DNA of 64,000 nt, taken from NCBI GenBank assembly GCA_036496605.1, contig DASXKV010000046.1:1-64000 (forward strand). Direction: 5' to 3'. Positions within the stretch are counted from its first letter, which is position 1; each line of letters begins with the position of its first letter. The stretch is from Gemmatimonadaceae bacterium. Its GTDB lineage: Bacteria; Gemmatimonadota; Gemmatimonadetes; Gemmatimonadales; Gemmatimonadaceae. The notes below the pieces were generated by a model. It ran no database searches, was not told the origin of the DNA, and saw nothing but the letters and a program-made list of their open reading frames with translations. Shown here piece by piece: positions 27,985 to 36,640 of this stretch. The position numbers and the translations under genes are program-made.

Positions 27985-29439
27985 GTGCAGCCGCCGGCCT
28001 ATGGTCCTTTTCGCATTGCGCTGATCGGTGACTTCAGCGGTCGTGCGAATCGCGGCATTCTCGAAAAGGGGAAGGCGCTCGCTGCGCGTCGATCCGTGCG
28101 CGTGGATCGCGACTCGATCGACGATGCCATCGCGCACTTTGCTCCACGACTGCAACTCAACGTCGGCAGCGAAGGAGACCGTGTCGAGATCGGGTTCACC
28201 GCACTCGACGATTTTCATCCGGATGGTCTCTATGAGCGGCTTCCGCGCTTTCGCGCTCTTCGCGACGCGGGCGCGCGCGCGCTCGCGTCGGCGTCGTTCC
28301 TGTCTTCGCGGATGCCAACGCCGCCGACGCCAGCCGGCGCTCTCGACGCAATTCTTGGCGACGCCCCAATGCCACCCGGCGGTGCCGCCCTCGCAAAGGC
28401 GCCGGCGCGACCAACGCTCCAACCTTCGGACAGCGCCCTGTCGGAGTTTGTCCAACGCGCCGTGGCGCCTCATCTCGTTCGCACTCCGGACCCTACCGCC
28501 CAGGAGATCAAGGCCGGCGTCGACGCCGCGGTGACGGCCGAGTTGCGCGCGATCCTGCATGATGCGGATTATCAGGCGCTCGAGGCTGCATGGCGAGAAG
28601 CCGCCTTCCTCGTTAGGCGACTGGATACCGATTCGGCTCTTCAGGTTCACGTCGTCGATATCTCTCGCGAGGAGCTCGCCGCCGATCTCGCCACGGACGA
28701 CATCGAGCGCTCGGGTCTACATCGTCTCCTCGTCGAGCAGAGCGTCGGAACACCCGGGAGCGATCCGTGGGCGCTGCTCGTCGCTTTGTCCACGTTAGGT
28801 CGCGACGAGAACGATCTCGCGCTCCTCGGCCGTCTGGGACGCGTCGCTCGTGATGCAGGGGCCCCCTTTGTGTCCGGTGGCTCGTCTGCGCTCGTCGGCA
28901 CCGAATCGATCGCGGCGACGCCCGATTGCGATGATTGGATGGCCGAGGCACCGAACGGCTGGCCAGCCCTGCGCGCCTCGAGCATCGCGCCGTACGTGTC
29001 TCTCATCGCACCGCGCATTCTATTGAGGCTTCCGTACGGGAAGCGCACCGACGAATGCGAGCTCATTCAGTTCGAGGAAAACGTGCCGGACACACGTCCC
29101 GAGCACGAGAGTTATCTCTGGGGCAGCGGCGGCGTCGCGGCCGCGTTGCTCATCGGCGAGGGGTTCAGCGAATACGGCTGGAACCTCCGGCCCGGACGCG
29201 AGATCTCGAATCTCCCGCTCCACGTTTATCGCGCCGACGGCGAAACGATCGCGACACCATGCGCGGAGGCGGTGTTGAGTGAGCGCGCCGCGGAACGGCT
29301 GCTGGAAAGCGGACTGTCGCCGCTGCTCACGGTGCGCGACAGCGACGCCGTGATCTTCCCGCGCCTGCAATCGATCGCGGAGCCATTGACTCGGCTGCGC
29401 GGTCGTTGGAACACATCGAACGATGCCGACGGCGACTGA
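27985..29439 (+). CDS. TssB-TssC-like fused sheath protein
   Basis: A 484-residue protein starting at GTG. Residues 1-105 resemble TssB (RIALIGDFSGRANRG aligns with the VGVLGDFSG-type start; IGFTALDDFHPDGLYERLPR with TssB FESLDDFNPE). An Ala/Pro-rich linker follows (106-150). Residues 155-475 are TssC-like (DADYQALEAAWREAAFLVRR corresponds to TssC DFQKLEGTWRGLKYL; APRILLRLPYGKRT to LPRILIRQPYGRD; SYLWGSGGVAAALLIGEGFS to YAWAGASWALASRI). It is shorter than TssC alone plus TssB. Separate tssB and tssC exist downstream, so this is an additional sheath-type subunit. It overlaps the second methyltransferase by 17 bases, tying the two together. It may cap or vary the sheath, or build a separate short tube. 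Confidence 0.87.
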   Translation: MQPPAYGPFRIALIGDFSGRANRGILEKGKALAARRSVRVDRDSIDDAIAHFAPRLQLNVGSEGDRVEIGFTALDDFHPDGLYERLPRFRALRDAGARALASASFLSSRMPTPPTPAGALDAILGDAPMPPGGAALAKAPARPTLQPSDSALSEFVQRAVAPHLVRTPDPTAQEIKAGVDAAVTAELRAILHDADYQALEAAWREAAFLVRRLDTDSALQVHVVDISREELAADLATDDIERSGLHRLLVEQSVGTPGSDPWALLVALSTLGRDENDLALLGRLGRVARDAGAPFVSGGSSALVGTESIAATPDCDDWMAEAPNGWPALRASSIAPYVSLIAPRILLRLPYGKRTDECELIQFEENVPDTRPEHESYLWGSGGVAAALLIGEGFSEYGWNLRPGREISNLPLHVYRADGETIATPCAEAVLSERAAERLLESGLSPLLTVRDSDAVIFPRLQSIAEPLTRLRGRWNTSNDADGD

Positions 29440-31030
29440 CAGCCGTTGGACGTCTGAACCTTTTCGGCCCGGCAATTCGGGCCAGTTCGCGCGCGTCCGC
29501 GAGCTCTTCCTCCGGAGCGGATTCGAGGAGACCCCCGTTTGCGCTCGCGCCGGGGTTGATTCGATTTATGAGTTTCCTCGTCCAGAGGGGCGGAGCGCGT
29601 TCAAGGACGTTTCTGACGCGCAATCGTTGTTCGTGAGGCTCTTCGTGGACGGGGATCGCGTCGCGCGGAGCGTTGCCGAATCGATGCTCTCGCCGGGCGA
29701 CGTCACAGTGCTCGAGGATCTCGGGCTCCTCCACGCCGTGCTCGAGGAGCCTTCACTCTGTACGGCGACGGTCGCGATCTACCCCGTCGAGGAGCTCTAC
29801 ATCGCGTCCGACCGTCGTCACGGCTTCGAGAGCACGCAGGAGGTCCCGCCGTCGGATCTTGTCTTCTCGCCGATGACGCGCGAAACCCAGCGCTTTCTTC
29901 GACTCATGCCGCGCGAGTCGTGCGAGCACCTATTGGATCTGTGCACGGGTACGGGCATCGCGGGACTGGTCGCCGCGGCGCGCTTTGCCCGGCGCGCCAC
30001 GCTCGTCGATATCGCCGAGCGGTCGGTTCGATTCGCCGAATTCAACGTGGCGCTGAACGGTCTCGCGAATGTGCGCGTGCTGCGGGGCGACGTCTACTCC
30101 GCGTTAGGCGACCAGCGCTGCGACGTCATCATCGCGCATCCGCCTTATGTGCCGGCGCTCCAGACAGAATTCGTGTTTCGTGACGCGGGTGAGGACGGCG
30201 AGCAGGTGACACGCCAGATTATCGCAGGGCTAGCCGAGCATCTCACGCCGGGCGGGCAGTTCTTCTGCGAGTGCATGCTCACCGAGCGCGAAGGGGACAC
30301 GCTCGAGCAGCGGCTGCGATCCATGCTTGCCGAGTCGAGCGACGACTTCGACGTCGTTCTGGTTCAGGGACGCGGTCTTGATCCGATGCACTTTTTCGCG
30401 GATCAGGCAAAGGCGGGATATGCGCCGTTCGAACGACTCGCGGAGATGAGTGAGACGCTCGAGCGATTGCGCATTCAGCAGCTGGTGTTCTGCTCGATCC
30501 TTTTCCAGCGTCGGGCGACGGACCGTGCGGTGATTACCACGCGGCGCGCCTTGTCGCCTCTCACCAGCTCGCCCGATCTGCAGTGGGTGCTGCGCTGGAT
30601 GGTCGGTACGGCCAATTGGGACGCGGCGCTGTCCCGCCGGTTGCTGGCGAGTCGTCCGCGCACGCTGCCGCACACCGAGCTGCGATCGCGCTCGATGCTG
30701 CACGATGGCCAGTGGTCGGTGGACGAGTGTCAGTTGGTGACGCTCGCGCCGTTCGCGGTAGAGGCGGCGTGCCCGAACTGGTACGCGACGTTGTTGCAGT
30801 TCTGCGATGGGCGAATGACCGCCCGCGAGCACCTCCAGTACCTGCGGGACACCCGGGCGGTGCCGGATGCGGCGCCGGAGGACATGTTCGCGATGATGAT
30901 TCGCCAGCTGGTGGACGCGGGGTTGATCGAGATCGACGAGTTTCGGCTGCCGGATTCGACGGCAATGCGGGAGAGTGCCGGGGTTCGAGAGCGGCCTACC
31001 GGAAGCCGCCCGGTCGAACGAGCCGACTAG
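29423..31030 (+). CDS. HemK/PrmC-like SAM-dependent methyltransferase with extra domains
   Basis: A 535-residue protein. Residues 1-150 are an alpha-rich N-domain. Residues 165-305 form a class I methyltransferase with motif I LLDLCTGTGIAGL (170-182), acidic Asp196 region (ATLVDIAERS), and motif IV AHPPYVPA (238-245). The latter replaces the Asn of the NPPY motif of HemK/PrmC glutamine and DNA adenine methyltransferases with His; N-to-H variants may alter the substrate. Residues 310-535 include a helical segment and a winged-helix-like end (SMLHDGQWSVDECQLVTL, LLQFCDGRMTAREHLQYL) resembling the C-terminal domain of the first methyltransferase. ATG overlaps the preceding stop by 17 bases. Probable protein methyltransferase for a T6SS component; substrate unknown. 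Confidence 0.85.
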   Translation: MPTATDSRWTSEPFRPGNSGQFARVRELFLRSGFEETPVCARAGVDSIYEFPRPEGRSAFKDVSDAQSLFVRLFVDGDRVARSVAESMLSPGDVTVLEDLGLLHAVLEEPSLCTATVAIYPVEELYIASDRRHGFESTQEVPPSDLVFSPMTRETQRFLRLMPRESCEHLLDLCTGTGIAGLVAAARFARRATLVDIAERSVRFAEFNVALNGLANVRVLRGDVYSALGDQRCDVIIAHPPYVPALQTEFVFRDAGEDGEQVTRQIIAGLAEHLTPGGQFFCECMLTEREGDTLEQRLRSMLAESSDDFDVVLVQGRGLDPMHFFADQAKAGYAPFERLAEMSETLERLRIQQLVFCSILFQRRATDRAVITTRRALSPLTSSPDLQWVLRWMVGTANWDAALSRRLLASRPRTLPHTELRSRSMLHDGQWSVDECQLVTLAPFAVEAACPNWYATLLQFCDGRMTAREHLQYLRDTRAVPDAAPEDMFAMMIRQLVDAGLIEIDEFRLPDSTAMRESAGVRERPTGSRPVERAD

Positions 31031-31084
31031 CGGTTCTGTTGCACAGGCGCCGCAGGGGCAACGACTTCGCCCTTGTCAACTCGC

Positions 31085-31113
31085 TTGACGATGGGCCGCA
31101 ACGAGTGCATGAT
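31085..31113 (+). promoter_or_regulatory. Candidate promoter of the tssB operon
   Basis: TTGACG (31085-31090) and CATGAT (31108-31113) are separated by 17 bases, a 5/6 and 4/6 match to the sigma-70 consensus. The gap between the second methyltransferase and tssB (259 bases) holds no other gene. The predicted start near 31120 would leave a leader of about 170 nt. Unproven. Confidence 0.35.
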
Positions 31114-31289
31114 AGGCCCCACTGACGACCGCTTAGTCACCAATGCGGTCGACATCAGTGTGCGGCCGCGCACGATCACCGGCGAGTGTGTTAGCACCCC
31201 TCGATGGCATTACGCGGCGCAGACATCAAGCACGTTGCGCCCCCTCGAGCGTGACGCTGCAACTTTTTTCCCAAGACCCGGAGCACCAT

Positions 31290-31808
31290 ATGGCACGCGA
31301 GGGCACACAGAAAAAGCTGGAGCGTGTCCGGCCGCCACGCGTCAACATCAGCTACGATGTGGAGACCGGCGGCGCGGTCGAGACGAAGGAGCTTCCTTTC
31401 TTGATGGGCGTTCTCGCTGATCTCAGCGGGAATCCGGCGGAGGCACTGCCGCGGCTCAAGGATCGGAAGTTCGTCGAGGTCAACCCGGACAACTTCGATT
31501 CGGTCCTCAAGAGCATGAGGCCGCGCGTCCAGTTCACCGTCGCGAACAAGCTGAACCCGGAGTCGGGCGGGAAGATCGGCGTCGACCTCACGTTCGAGTC
31601 GCTCGACGACTTCAATCCGGAATCAGTGGCAAAGAACGTCGGTCCGCTCAAACAGCTGCTCGAGCTGAGGACTAAGCTTGCGGATCTCCGCGGCAGTCTC
31701 CAGGGCAATGACAAGCTCGAGGAGATTCTTCAGAGTACGCTCAACAACGCCGACGCGATGAAGAAGCTCGAGTCGGAGGTCGGACTCCAGGGAGGCTCCG
31801 ATGCCTGA
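31290..31808 (+). CDS. tssB: Type VI secretion sheath small subunit TssB
   Basis: A 172-residue sheath protomer partner of TssC. Family features: RPPRVNISYDVETGGAVETK, ELPFLMGVLADLSGNPAE, RKFVEVNPDNFDSVLKSM, FESLDDFNPESVAKNVGP, and the C-terminal helix LEEILQSTLNNADAMKKL. ATG 31290 begins the conserved MAREGTQKKLERV; upstream extension in the same frame to 31143 is not TssB-like. The stop overlaps the tssC ATG by 8 bases, typical of this pair. The TssB C-terminal helix can interact with ClpV in some systems. Confidence 0.96.
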   Translation: MAREGTQKKLERVRPPRVNISYDVETGGAVETKELPFLMGVLADLSGNPAEALPRLKDRKFVEVNPDNFDSVLKSMRPRVQFTVANKLNPESGGKIGVDLTFESLDDFNPESVAKNVGPLKQLLELRTKLADLRGSLQGNDKLEEILQSTLNNADAMKKLESEVGLQGGSDA

Positions 31809-33288
31809 GATGCAGGCGCAAGGCCAGCAACAGACCACCTTCGACGCCGCGGCGGAAGGCAGTCTTCTCGACAAAATTGTCGACCAGGGGCGGCTCGGCC
31901 GTGACGCTGCCGCCAAAGAACGGGGCAAGGATCTGGTCAAGAACTTCGTCACCGAGGTGCTCAAGGGCACGGTGACGATCGCCGCCGATACGGAGGCGAT
32001 GATCAACGCCCGCATTGCGCAGATCGACGACCTGATCTCGACGCAGCTCAACGAGGTCATGCACCACCCCGATTTTCAGAAGCTGGAAGGGACGTGGCGC
32101 GGTCTCAAGTACCTGCTCGGCAATACCGAGACGGGCGAGAAGCTGAAGATCAAGGTCTTCAACGTCTCGAAGAAGGATCTGCTCAAGGACCTCCAGAAGG
32201 CGCCGGAGTTCGATCAGAGCGCGCTCTTCAAGAAGGTCTACGAGGAGGAGTTCGGCGTGTTCGGCGGCACGCCCTTCGGTGCGCTCGTCGGAGATTACGA
32301 GTTTGGTAGGGGCGGGCAGGACGTGGAGCTGTTGGAGAAGATCTCGCAGGTGGCGGCGGCGGCGCACGCGCCATTCATCGCCAATACCAATCCCGACATG
32401 TTCAACATGGAGAGCTACACCCAGTTGGACGCTCCCCGGGACATGGCGAAGATCTTCGACACGACCGAGTACGCGAAGTGGAAGAGCTTCCGGTCGAGTG
32501 AGGATTCCCGGTACGTCGCCCTCACCCTGCCGCGCATCCTGATTCGCCAGCCCTACGGCCGCGACACGGTGCCGGTGGAGGACTTCGATTTCGAGGAGAA
32601 GGTCGACGGCACGGATCACTCGAAGTACGCCTGGGCCGGTGCGTCGTGGGCGCTCGCGTCGCGCATTACGCAGTCGTTCGCGCTCTACGGCTGGTGCGCC
32701 ACGATCCGTGGGGTGGAGAGCGGCGGCCTCGTCGAGGGGCTGCCTGTCCACAACTTCAAGACGGAGTCGGGCGACGTCGCCATGAAGTGCCCGACGGAGT
32801 CTCCGATCTCCGATCGTCGCGAGAAGGAGCTGGCCGATCTTGGCTTCGTTCCGCTCGTGCACTGCAAGGGAACGGACTACGCCGCCTTCTTCAGCGTGCA
32901 GTCGGCGCAGAAGGCGAAGACCTACGACTCCGACGCGGCAACGGCCAACGCGCGCATCTCGGCGCAGCTGCCGTACATCTTCGCCGTGTCTCGGTTCGCG
33001 CACTATCTGAAGGCGATGATGCGCGACAAGATCGGCGGCTACACGTCGCGGTCCGAAGTCGAGCGTTTCCTCAACAACTGGATCAACAACTACACGGTAG
33101 CGAACGACGACGTCGGCTTCGAGATGAAGGCAAAGAATCCGCTGAAGGAAGCGCGCATCGAGGTGGTGGAGATTCCCGGGAAACCGGGCTGCTACCGCGC
33201 GGTGGCGTTCCTCCGGCCGCACTTCCAGCTGGACGAGCTGACGATGTCGATGCGTCTGGTCGCCGATCTGCCGGCACCAGCGAAGTAG
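31801..33288 (+). CDS. tssC: Type VI secretion sheath large subunit TssC
   Basis: A 495-residue contractile-sheath protein of normal length. Landmarks: AEGSLLDKIVDQGRLG near the start, the EAMINARIAQIDDLISTQLN helix, DFQKLEGTWRGLKYL, YEFGRGGQDVELLEKISQ, TLPRILIRQPYGRDT, and the C-terminal EVVEIPGKPGCYRAVAFLRP and HFQLDELTMSMRLVA. Together with TssB it forms helical rings around the Hcp tube; contraction drives the tube out. The gene overlaps tssB by 8 bases. Expression is likely matched with hcp, which starts 171 bases downstream. Confidence 0.97.
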   Translation: MPEMQAQGQQQTTFDAAAEGSLLDKIVDQGRLGRDAAAKERGKDLVKNFVTEVLKGTVTIAADTEAMINARIAQIDDLISTQLNEVMHHPDFQKLEGTWRGLKYLLGNTETGEKLKIKVFNVSKKDLLKDLQKAPEFDQSALFKKVYEEEFGVFGGTPFGALVGDYEFGRGGQDVELLEKISQVAAAAHAPFIANTNPDMFNMESYTQLDAPRDMAKIFDTTEYAKWKSFRSSEDSRYVALTLPRILIRQPYGRDTVPVEDFDFEEKVDGTDHSKYAWAGASWALASRITQSFALYGWCATIRGVESGGLVEGLPVHNFKTESGDVAMKCPTESPISDRREKELADLGFVPLVHCKGTDYAAFFSVQSAQKAKTYDSDAATANARISAQLPYIFAVSRFAHYLKAMMRDKIGGYTSRSEVERFLNNWINNYTVANDDVGFEMKAKNPLKEARIEVVEIPGKPGCYRAVAFLRPHFQLDELTMSMRLVADLPAPAK

Positions 33289-33459
33289 CAGTCGCTGTCG
33301 CGGTGTGTCACGAGCGCATCACTGAAATTCACAACGCGCTCGTGACCGCCGATACGGCACGCGCGAGGACGCAGTGTTACTGTGTTCGCGCGCAAAGCAC
33401 AGAGGGCCCTCGCGAAGACTCCCGGTTCATCACCTCATCACGTTTGGCGGAGAACTCCC

Positions 33460-33948
33460 ATGGCTTCGGTTGACTATTTCCTCAAGATCGACGGCATTGC
33501 CGGCGAATCTCAGGACCACAAGCATAAGGACGAGATCGAGATTTCGAGCTGGAGCTGGGGTGAGGCGAATTCGGGCTCGCACGCGGTCGGTGCTGGCGGC
33601 GGCGCCGGGAAAGTCCAGATGCAGGACTTCCACTTCACGATGTCCGAGAACAAGGCCTCGCCCCTTCTGATGCTGGCGTGCGCCGGCGGCGATCATATCA
33701 AGAAGGCGCAGCTCACCTGCCGCAAGGCGGGCAAGGATCAGCAGGAGTTCCTCGTCATCAAGTTCTCGGATCTCCTCGTCAGCTCGTATCAGACGGGCGG
33801 TAGCGCGGGCGCCGAGATCATCCCGGTCAATTCGATTTCGCTCAACTTCAGCAAGATCGAATACGAGTATAAGCCACAGAAGGCGGATGGCACGCTCGAT
33901 TCGCCGGCGAAAGCTGGCTGGGACATCAAGGCCAACAAGAAGGTCTGA
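33460..33948 (+). CDS. hcp: Type VI secretion tube protein Hcp (TssD)
   Basis: A 162-residue tube protein that stacks as hexameric rings and carries or caps effectors. Family hallmarks: MASVDYFLKIDGIAGESQDH, EIEISSWSWGEAN, the VQMQDFHFTMSENKASPLLM segment, and the beta strands LISL-type NSISLNFSKIEYEYKPQ. Upstream in-frame ATG 33382 was rejected; ATG 33460 has a TTGGCGGAG Shine-Dalgarno-like region and starts the canonical MA-x-DYFLKIDG. A very stable hairpin lies just after the stop, which would allow hcp to be expressed above the genes downstream. No C-terminal extension effector domain is present. Confidence 0.97.
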   Translation: MASVDYFLKIDGIAGESQDHKHKDEIEISSWSWGEANSGSHAVGAGGGAGKVQMQDFHFTMSENKASPLLMLACAGGDHIKKAQLTCRKAGKDQQEFLVIKFSDLLVSSYQTGGSAGAEIIPVNSISLNFSKIEYEYKPQKADGTLDSPAKAGWDIKANKKV

Positions 33949-33968
33949 GCAGCTTCGCTTCGCTGCTG

Positions 33969-34010
33969 AAGGCAAACGGCCGGCCGCCAGGGGCGGCCGG
34001 CCGTTGCCTT
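33969..34010 (+). terminator. Very stable hairpin after hcp
   Basis: AACGGCCGGCCGCC (33975-33988) pairs exactly with GGCGGCCGGCCGTT (33992-34005) over a 3-base loop, and AAGGC/GCCTT extend the stem after one bulged A. There is no U-run, so it may act as an mRNA stabiliser or partial terminator that makes hcp mRNA more abundant than the tagJ-tssA genes behind it. Confidence 0.7.
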
Positions 34011-34124
34011 CCCAGGCTGCTCGCTGGCGCTCGCGCCAAGTCTATTCGAAGTCGCTCGTGCTTCGCACTCGCTCCTGCTCCTTGGCACGCGTAATTAGCT
34101 CCTTCGTTCATGGGTACGACAATG

Positions 34125-34841
34125 ACTCCTCGCGATCTTCTGCAGGCCGGTAGGCTGGACGAAGCCATCGACGCGCTCAGTGCCGAGCTGCGCGACAATC
34201 CCACTGACTCGCGCCGGCGCACGTTCCTCTTCGAGCTCCTCTGCTTCGCCGGCAAGTACGATCGCGCCGAGAAGCAGCTCGACGTCGTCGGCCAGGGAGG
34301 CAAGGAAGCCGAGATGGGCGCGCTCCTCTATCACAGCGCGCTTCACGCGGAACGGCTCCGCCAGCAAATGTTCGAGCAGAACGCCTTCCCGCTCAGCACG
34401 CCTCCAAAGCCAGTTTCGGGAACGCTAAACGGGCAGCCCTTCGAATCGCTCACCGACGCCGATCCTCGCATCGGAGCGCGTCTCGAGCTCTTCGCCGCCG
34501 GCCAGTATACCTGGCTTCCCTTCGAGCACGTCGAAACGGTCCAGATGCTGCCGCCGAAGCGCTTGCGCGACATGCTCTGGGCGCCCGCCATCGTTCGGCC
34601 TAACGAACGGTTCTCTGGCATGGAGATGGGCGAGGTCATTGTTCCGGCGATCGCGCCGCTCACCTGGCGTCACGCGGACGGACCGGTGCGGCTCGGTCGC
34701 GTCACGCAGTGGCAGCTGCTCGACGACGATACCGAAGCACCCATCGGCCAGAAGCTGCTGCTCGTGGACGGCGAGGAGTTTCCGATCCTCGAAGTCCGTG
34801 AGCTGACGATTACGTCATCCGCACCAACCACCGCTGATTGA
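34125..34841 (+). CDS. tagJ: TagJ/ImpE-family T6SS accessory protein
   Basis: A 238-residue ImpE-family protein. The N-terminal 100 residues carry short helical repeats (MTPRDLLQAGRLDEAIDALS, LCFAGKYDRAEKQLDVV), and the C-terminal half has the family core (FPLSTPPKPVSGTLNG, LELFAAGQYTWLPFEHVE, PKRLRDMLWAPAIVR, EVIVPAIAPLTW). TagJ proteins modulate sheath/ClpV interplay by binding TssB in some T6SS. I chose ATG 34125 over 34110 because family members begin directly with the LLxAGxLxxA repeat. It stands between hcp and tssA, whose ATG follows 8 bases after its stop. Confidence 0.85.
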   Translation, partial: TPRDLLQAGRLDEAIDALSAELRDNPTDSRRRTFLFELLCFAGKYDRAEKQLDVVGQGGKEAEMGALLYHSALHAERLRQQMFEQNAFPLSTPPKPVSGTLNGQPFESLTDADPRIGARLELFAAGQYTWLPFEHVETVQMLPPKRLRDMLWAPAIVRPNERFSGMEMGEVIVPAIAPLTWRHADGPVRLGRVTQWQLLDDDTEAPIGQKLLLVDGEEFPILEVRELTITSSAPTTAD

Positions 34842-34849
34842 GTATCACC

Positions 34850-36640
34850 ATGTCGCTGCGTGACGAACTCCTGACGCCAATTCCAGGCGGGAATCCTGCC
34901 GGGATCGAGCTGCGCTCCGATCCTGTCTACGACAAGATCAAATTTGCGCGGCGCGAAGACGACGACATGCCGCAAGGCGGCTGGGAGACCGAACGCAAGA
35001 CGGCAGACTGGTCGCAAGTCATAAAGCTGACAAAAGACGCGATCGCCAATAAATCAAAGGACCTTCAGCTCGCTGTGTGGATGGCCGAGGCGATCCTCGT
35101 CCGCGAAGGGTTCGCGGGCTTCCGCCATGCACTCGACACCATCGTCGGCCTGCTCGAGCAACACTGGGAACACCTCTACCCGGAGATCGACGACGGCGAT
35201 GCCGAGGCACGCGCCAACACCCTCGGTTCGTTAGGCGGCGAAAAAATGGCCGTGCGCGTCCGTCGCCTGCCGCTCAACAAGGCTGGACACGACGTGGGTC
35301 AGATTCAGCAAGCGAACCGCGTCCCGACCGAGGCCGATGCCGCCAACGACTCCACAAAGGCGGAGCTTCGTCAGACGCTCGTCGCCGAAGGGAGGGCGAC
35401 GCCCGAGGATGTCGAGAGTGGTTTCCGGGCGACGCCAAAGCCCTGGTTCAAGGCGCTCGTATCTGACATCGATGGGTGTCTCCAGCTCCTTCAGAATTTG
35501 GACGAGGTCTGTGCCGAGCGCTTCAAGAATGACGGTCCAAGTTACGAACCAGTCCGCAAGGCGCTCGAGGAGGTGCAGCGCACCTCGAAGCAACTACTCA
35601 AGCGGAAGCTCGAGGTCGAGCCGGATCCAGTTGGGACGACGGCGACTGAAGCGGATGCTCCAGTCGTCGTGCCCGAGGGCATGCTCTTGCCGGGGTCCGT
35701 CGGCGCGCAGCTGTCTGCCGTCCCCACGTCGCGTGAGGACGCCGCGAGTCGAATTGCGGCGAGCGCCAAGTATCTGCGGCAAACCGATCCGACAAATCCG
35801 GCCGCCTACCTTCTGTTGCGTGGACTCCGCTGGGGTGAGCTACGCGCGTCCGGCAGTTCCCCCGATCCACGACTACTCGAGGCGCCCGCGACCGCGACGC
35901 GCACTCACCTCAAGACGCTCCTTCTCGACTCGAAGTGGGAACAGCTGCTCGAAGCCTGCGAAGGCGTCATGGCCACGCCGCAAGGTCGCGGCTGGCTCGA
36001 CCTCCAGCGTTACGCGCTCACGGCGTGTGAGCAGCTCGGTGCGGAGTTCCAGATCGTCGGCGCGGCGTTGAGAGGCGCGCTCCGATCGCTGCTCGCCGAC
36101 CTCACCGGCCTTGTCGACATGACGCTCATGGACGACACGCCGACGGCGAACGCGGAAACGCGCAAATGGTTAGGCGCGATCGTCGACGCAGAAGTCGCCG
36201 TCCCTGCCGCTGATCAGAGCGCGGACGAAGTCGCGCACGAGCCGTTGCGCCCACGCGGCGGCCGGAGCGCGGCGATGGCGGAGGTGCGCGCGGGCCGCAC
36301 CGATCGCGCCATCGCGCTGCTCATGCGTGAGGCGGCGAGCGAAAAGACAAAACGCGGGCGCTTCCTGGTACAGACCGAGCTCGCGAGCATCATGGTCGAT
36401 GGTGGACATCACGTCGTCGCGCAGCCGATTCTCGAAGAGCTCATCGCGCATGTCGAAGGGCACAAGCTCGAGGATTGGGAGAGCGGAGACGTCGTCGCCA
36501 AACCGCTCGCGCTACTCTATCGCTGTCTCGAGCGGGTCGACGGAGACCCGAGCACTCGTCAGGCACTCTACCTTCGCATCTGCCGGCTCGATCCGGTGCA
36601 GGCAATTGGCTTTGCCAATGGCGGAGGCGCGTCGGCATGA
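34850..36640 (+). CDS. tssA: Type VI secretion baseplate/tail protein TssA (ImpA N-terminal domain)
   Basis: A 596-residue TssA. The ImpA N-terminal domain starts with LLTPIPGGNPAGIELRSDPV and SDPVYDKIKFARREDDDMPQ, followed by WSQVIKLTKDAIANKSKDLQ and LAVWMAEAILVREGFAGF, LLEQHWEHLYPEIDDGD. A middle helical region carries PTNPAAYLLLRGLRWGELR. The C-terminal part resembles the long TssA type (ERVDGDPSTRQALYLRICRL). TssA caps the growing tail and recruits sheath subunits. ATG 34850 is preferred over TTG 34838. Its stop overlaps the tssE start (ATGA). Confidence 0.92.
   Translation: MSLRDELLTPIPGGNPAGIELRSDPVYDKIKFARREDDDMPQGGWETERKTADWSQVIKLTKDAIANKSKDLQLAVWMAEAILVREGFAGFRHALDTIVGLLEQHWEHLYPEIDDGDAEARANTLGSLGGEKMAVRVRRLPLNKAGHDVGQIQQANRVPTEADAANDSTKAELRQTLVAEGRATPEDVESGFRATPKPWFKALVSDIDGCLQLLQNLDEVCAERFKNDGPSYEPVRKALEEVQRTSKQLLKRKLEVEPDPVGTTATEADAPVVVPEGMLLPGSVGAQLSAVPTSREDAASRIAASAKYLRQTDPTNPAAYLLLRGLRWGELRASGSSPDPRLLEAPATATRTHLKTLLLDSKWEQLLEACEGVMATPQGRGWLDLQRYALTACEQLGAEFQIVGAALRGALRSLLADLTGLVDMTLMDDTPTANAETRKWLGAIVDAEVAVPAADQSADEVAHEPLRPRGGRSAAMAEVRAGRTDRAIALLMREAASEKTKRGRFLVQTELASIMVDGGHHVVAQPILEELIAHVEGHKLEDWESGDVVAKPLALLYRCLERVDGDPSTRQALYLRICRLDPVQAIGFANGGGASA

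Noticed and set aside
31143-31289. Upstream extension of tssB
   Set aside because: The extra residues do not match TssB, and ATG 31290 begins the conserved N-terminus.
31741-33222. 493-residue minus-strand ORF opposite tssC
   Set aside because: Mirror of the tssC coding frame; no protein-like motif.
33289-33459. Extra small gene before hcp
   Set aside because: The upstream in-frame ATG gives residues unlike Hcp and no separate Shine-Dalgarno; treated as leader sequence.
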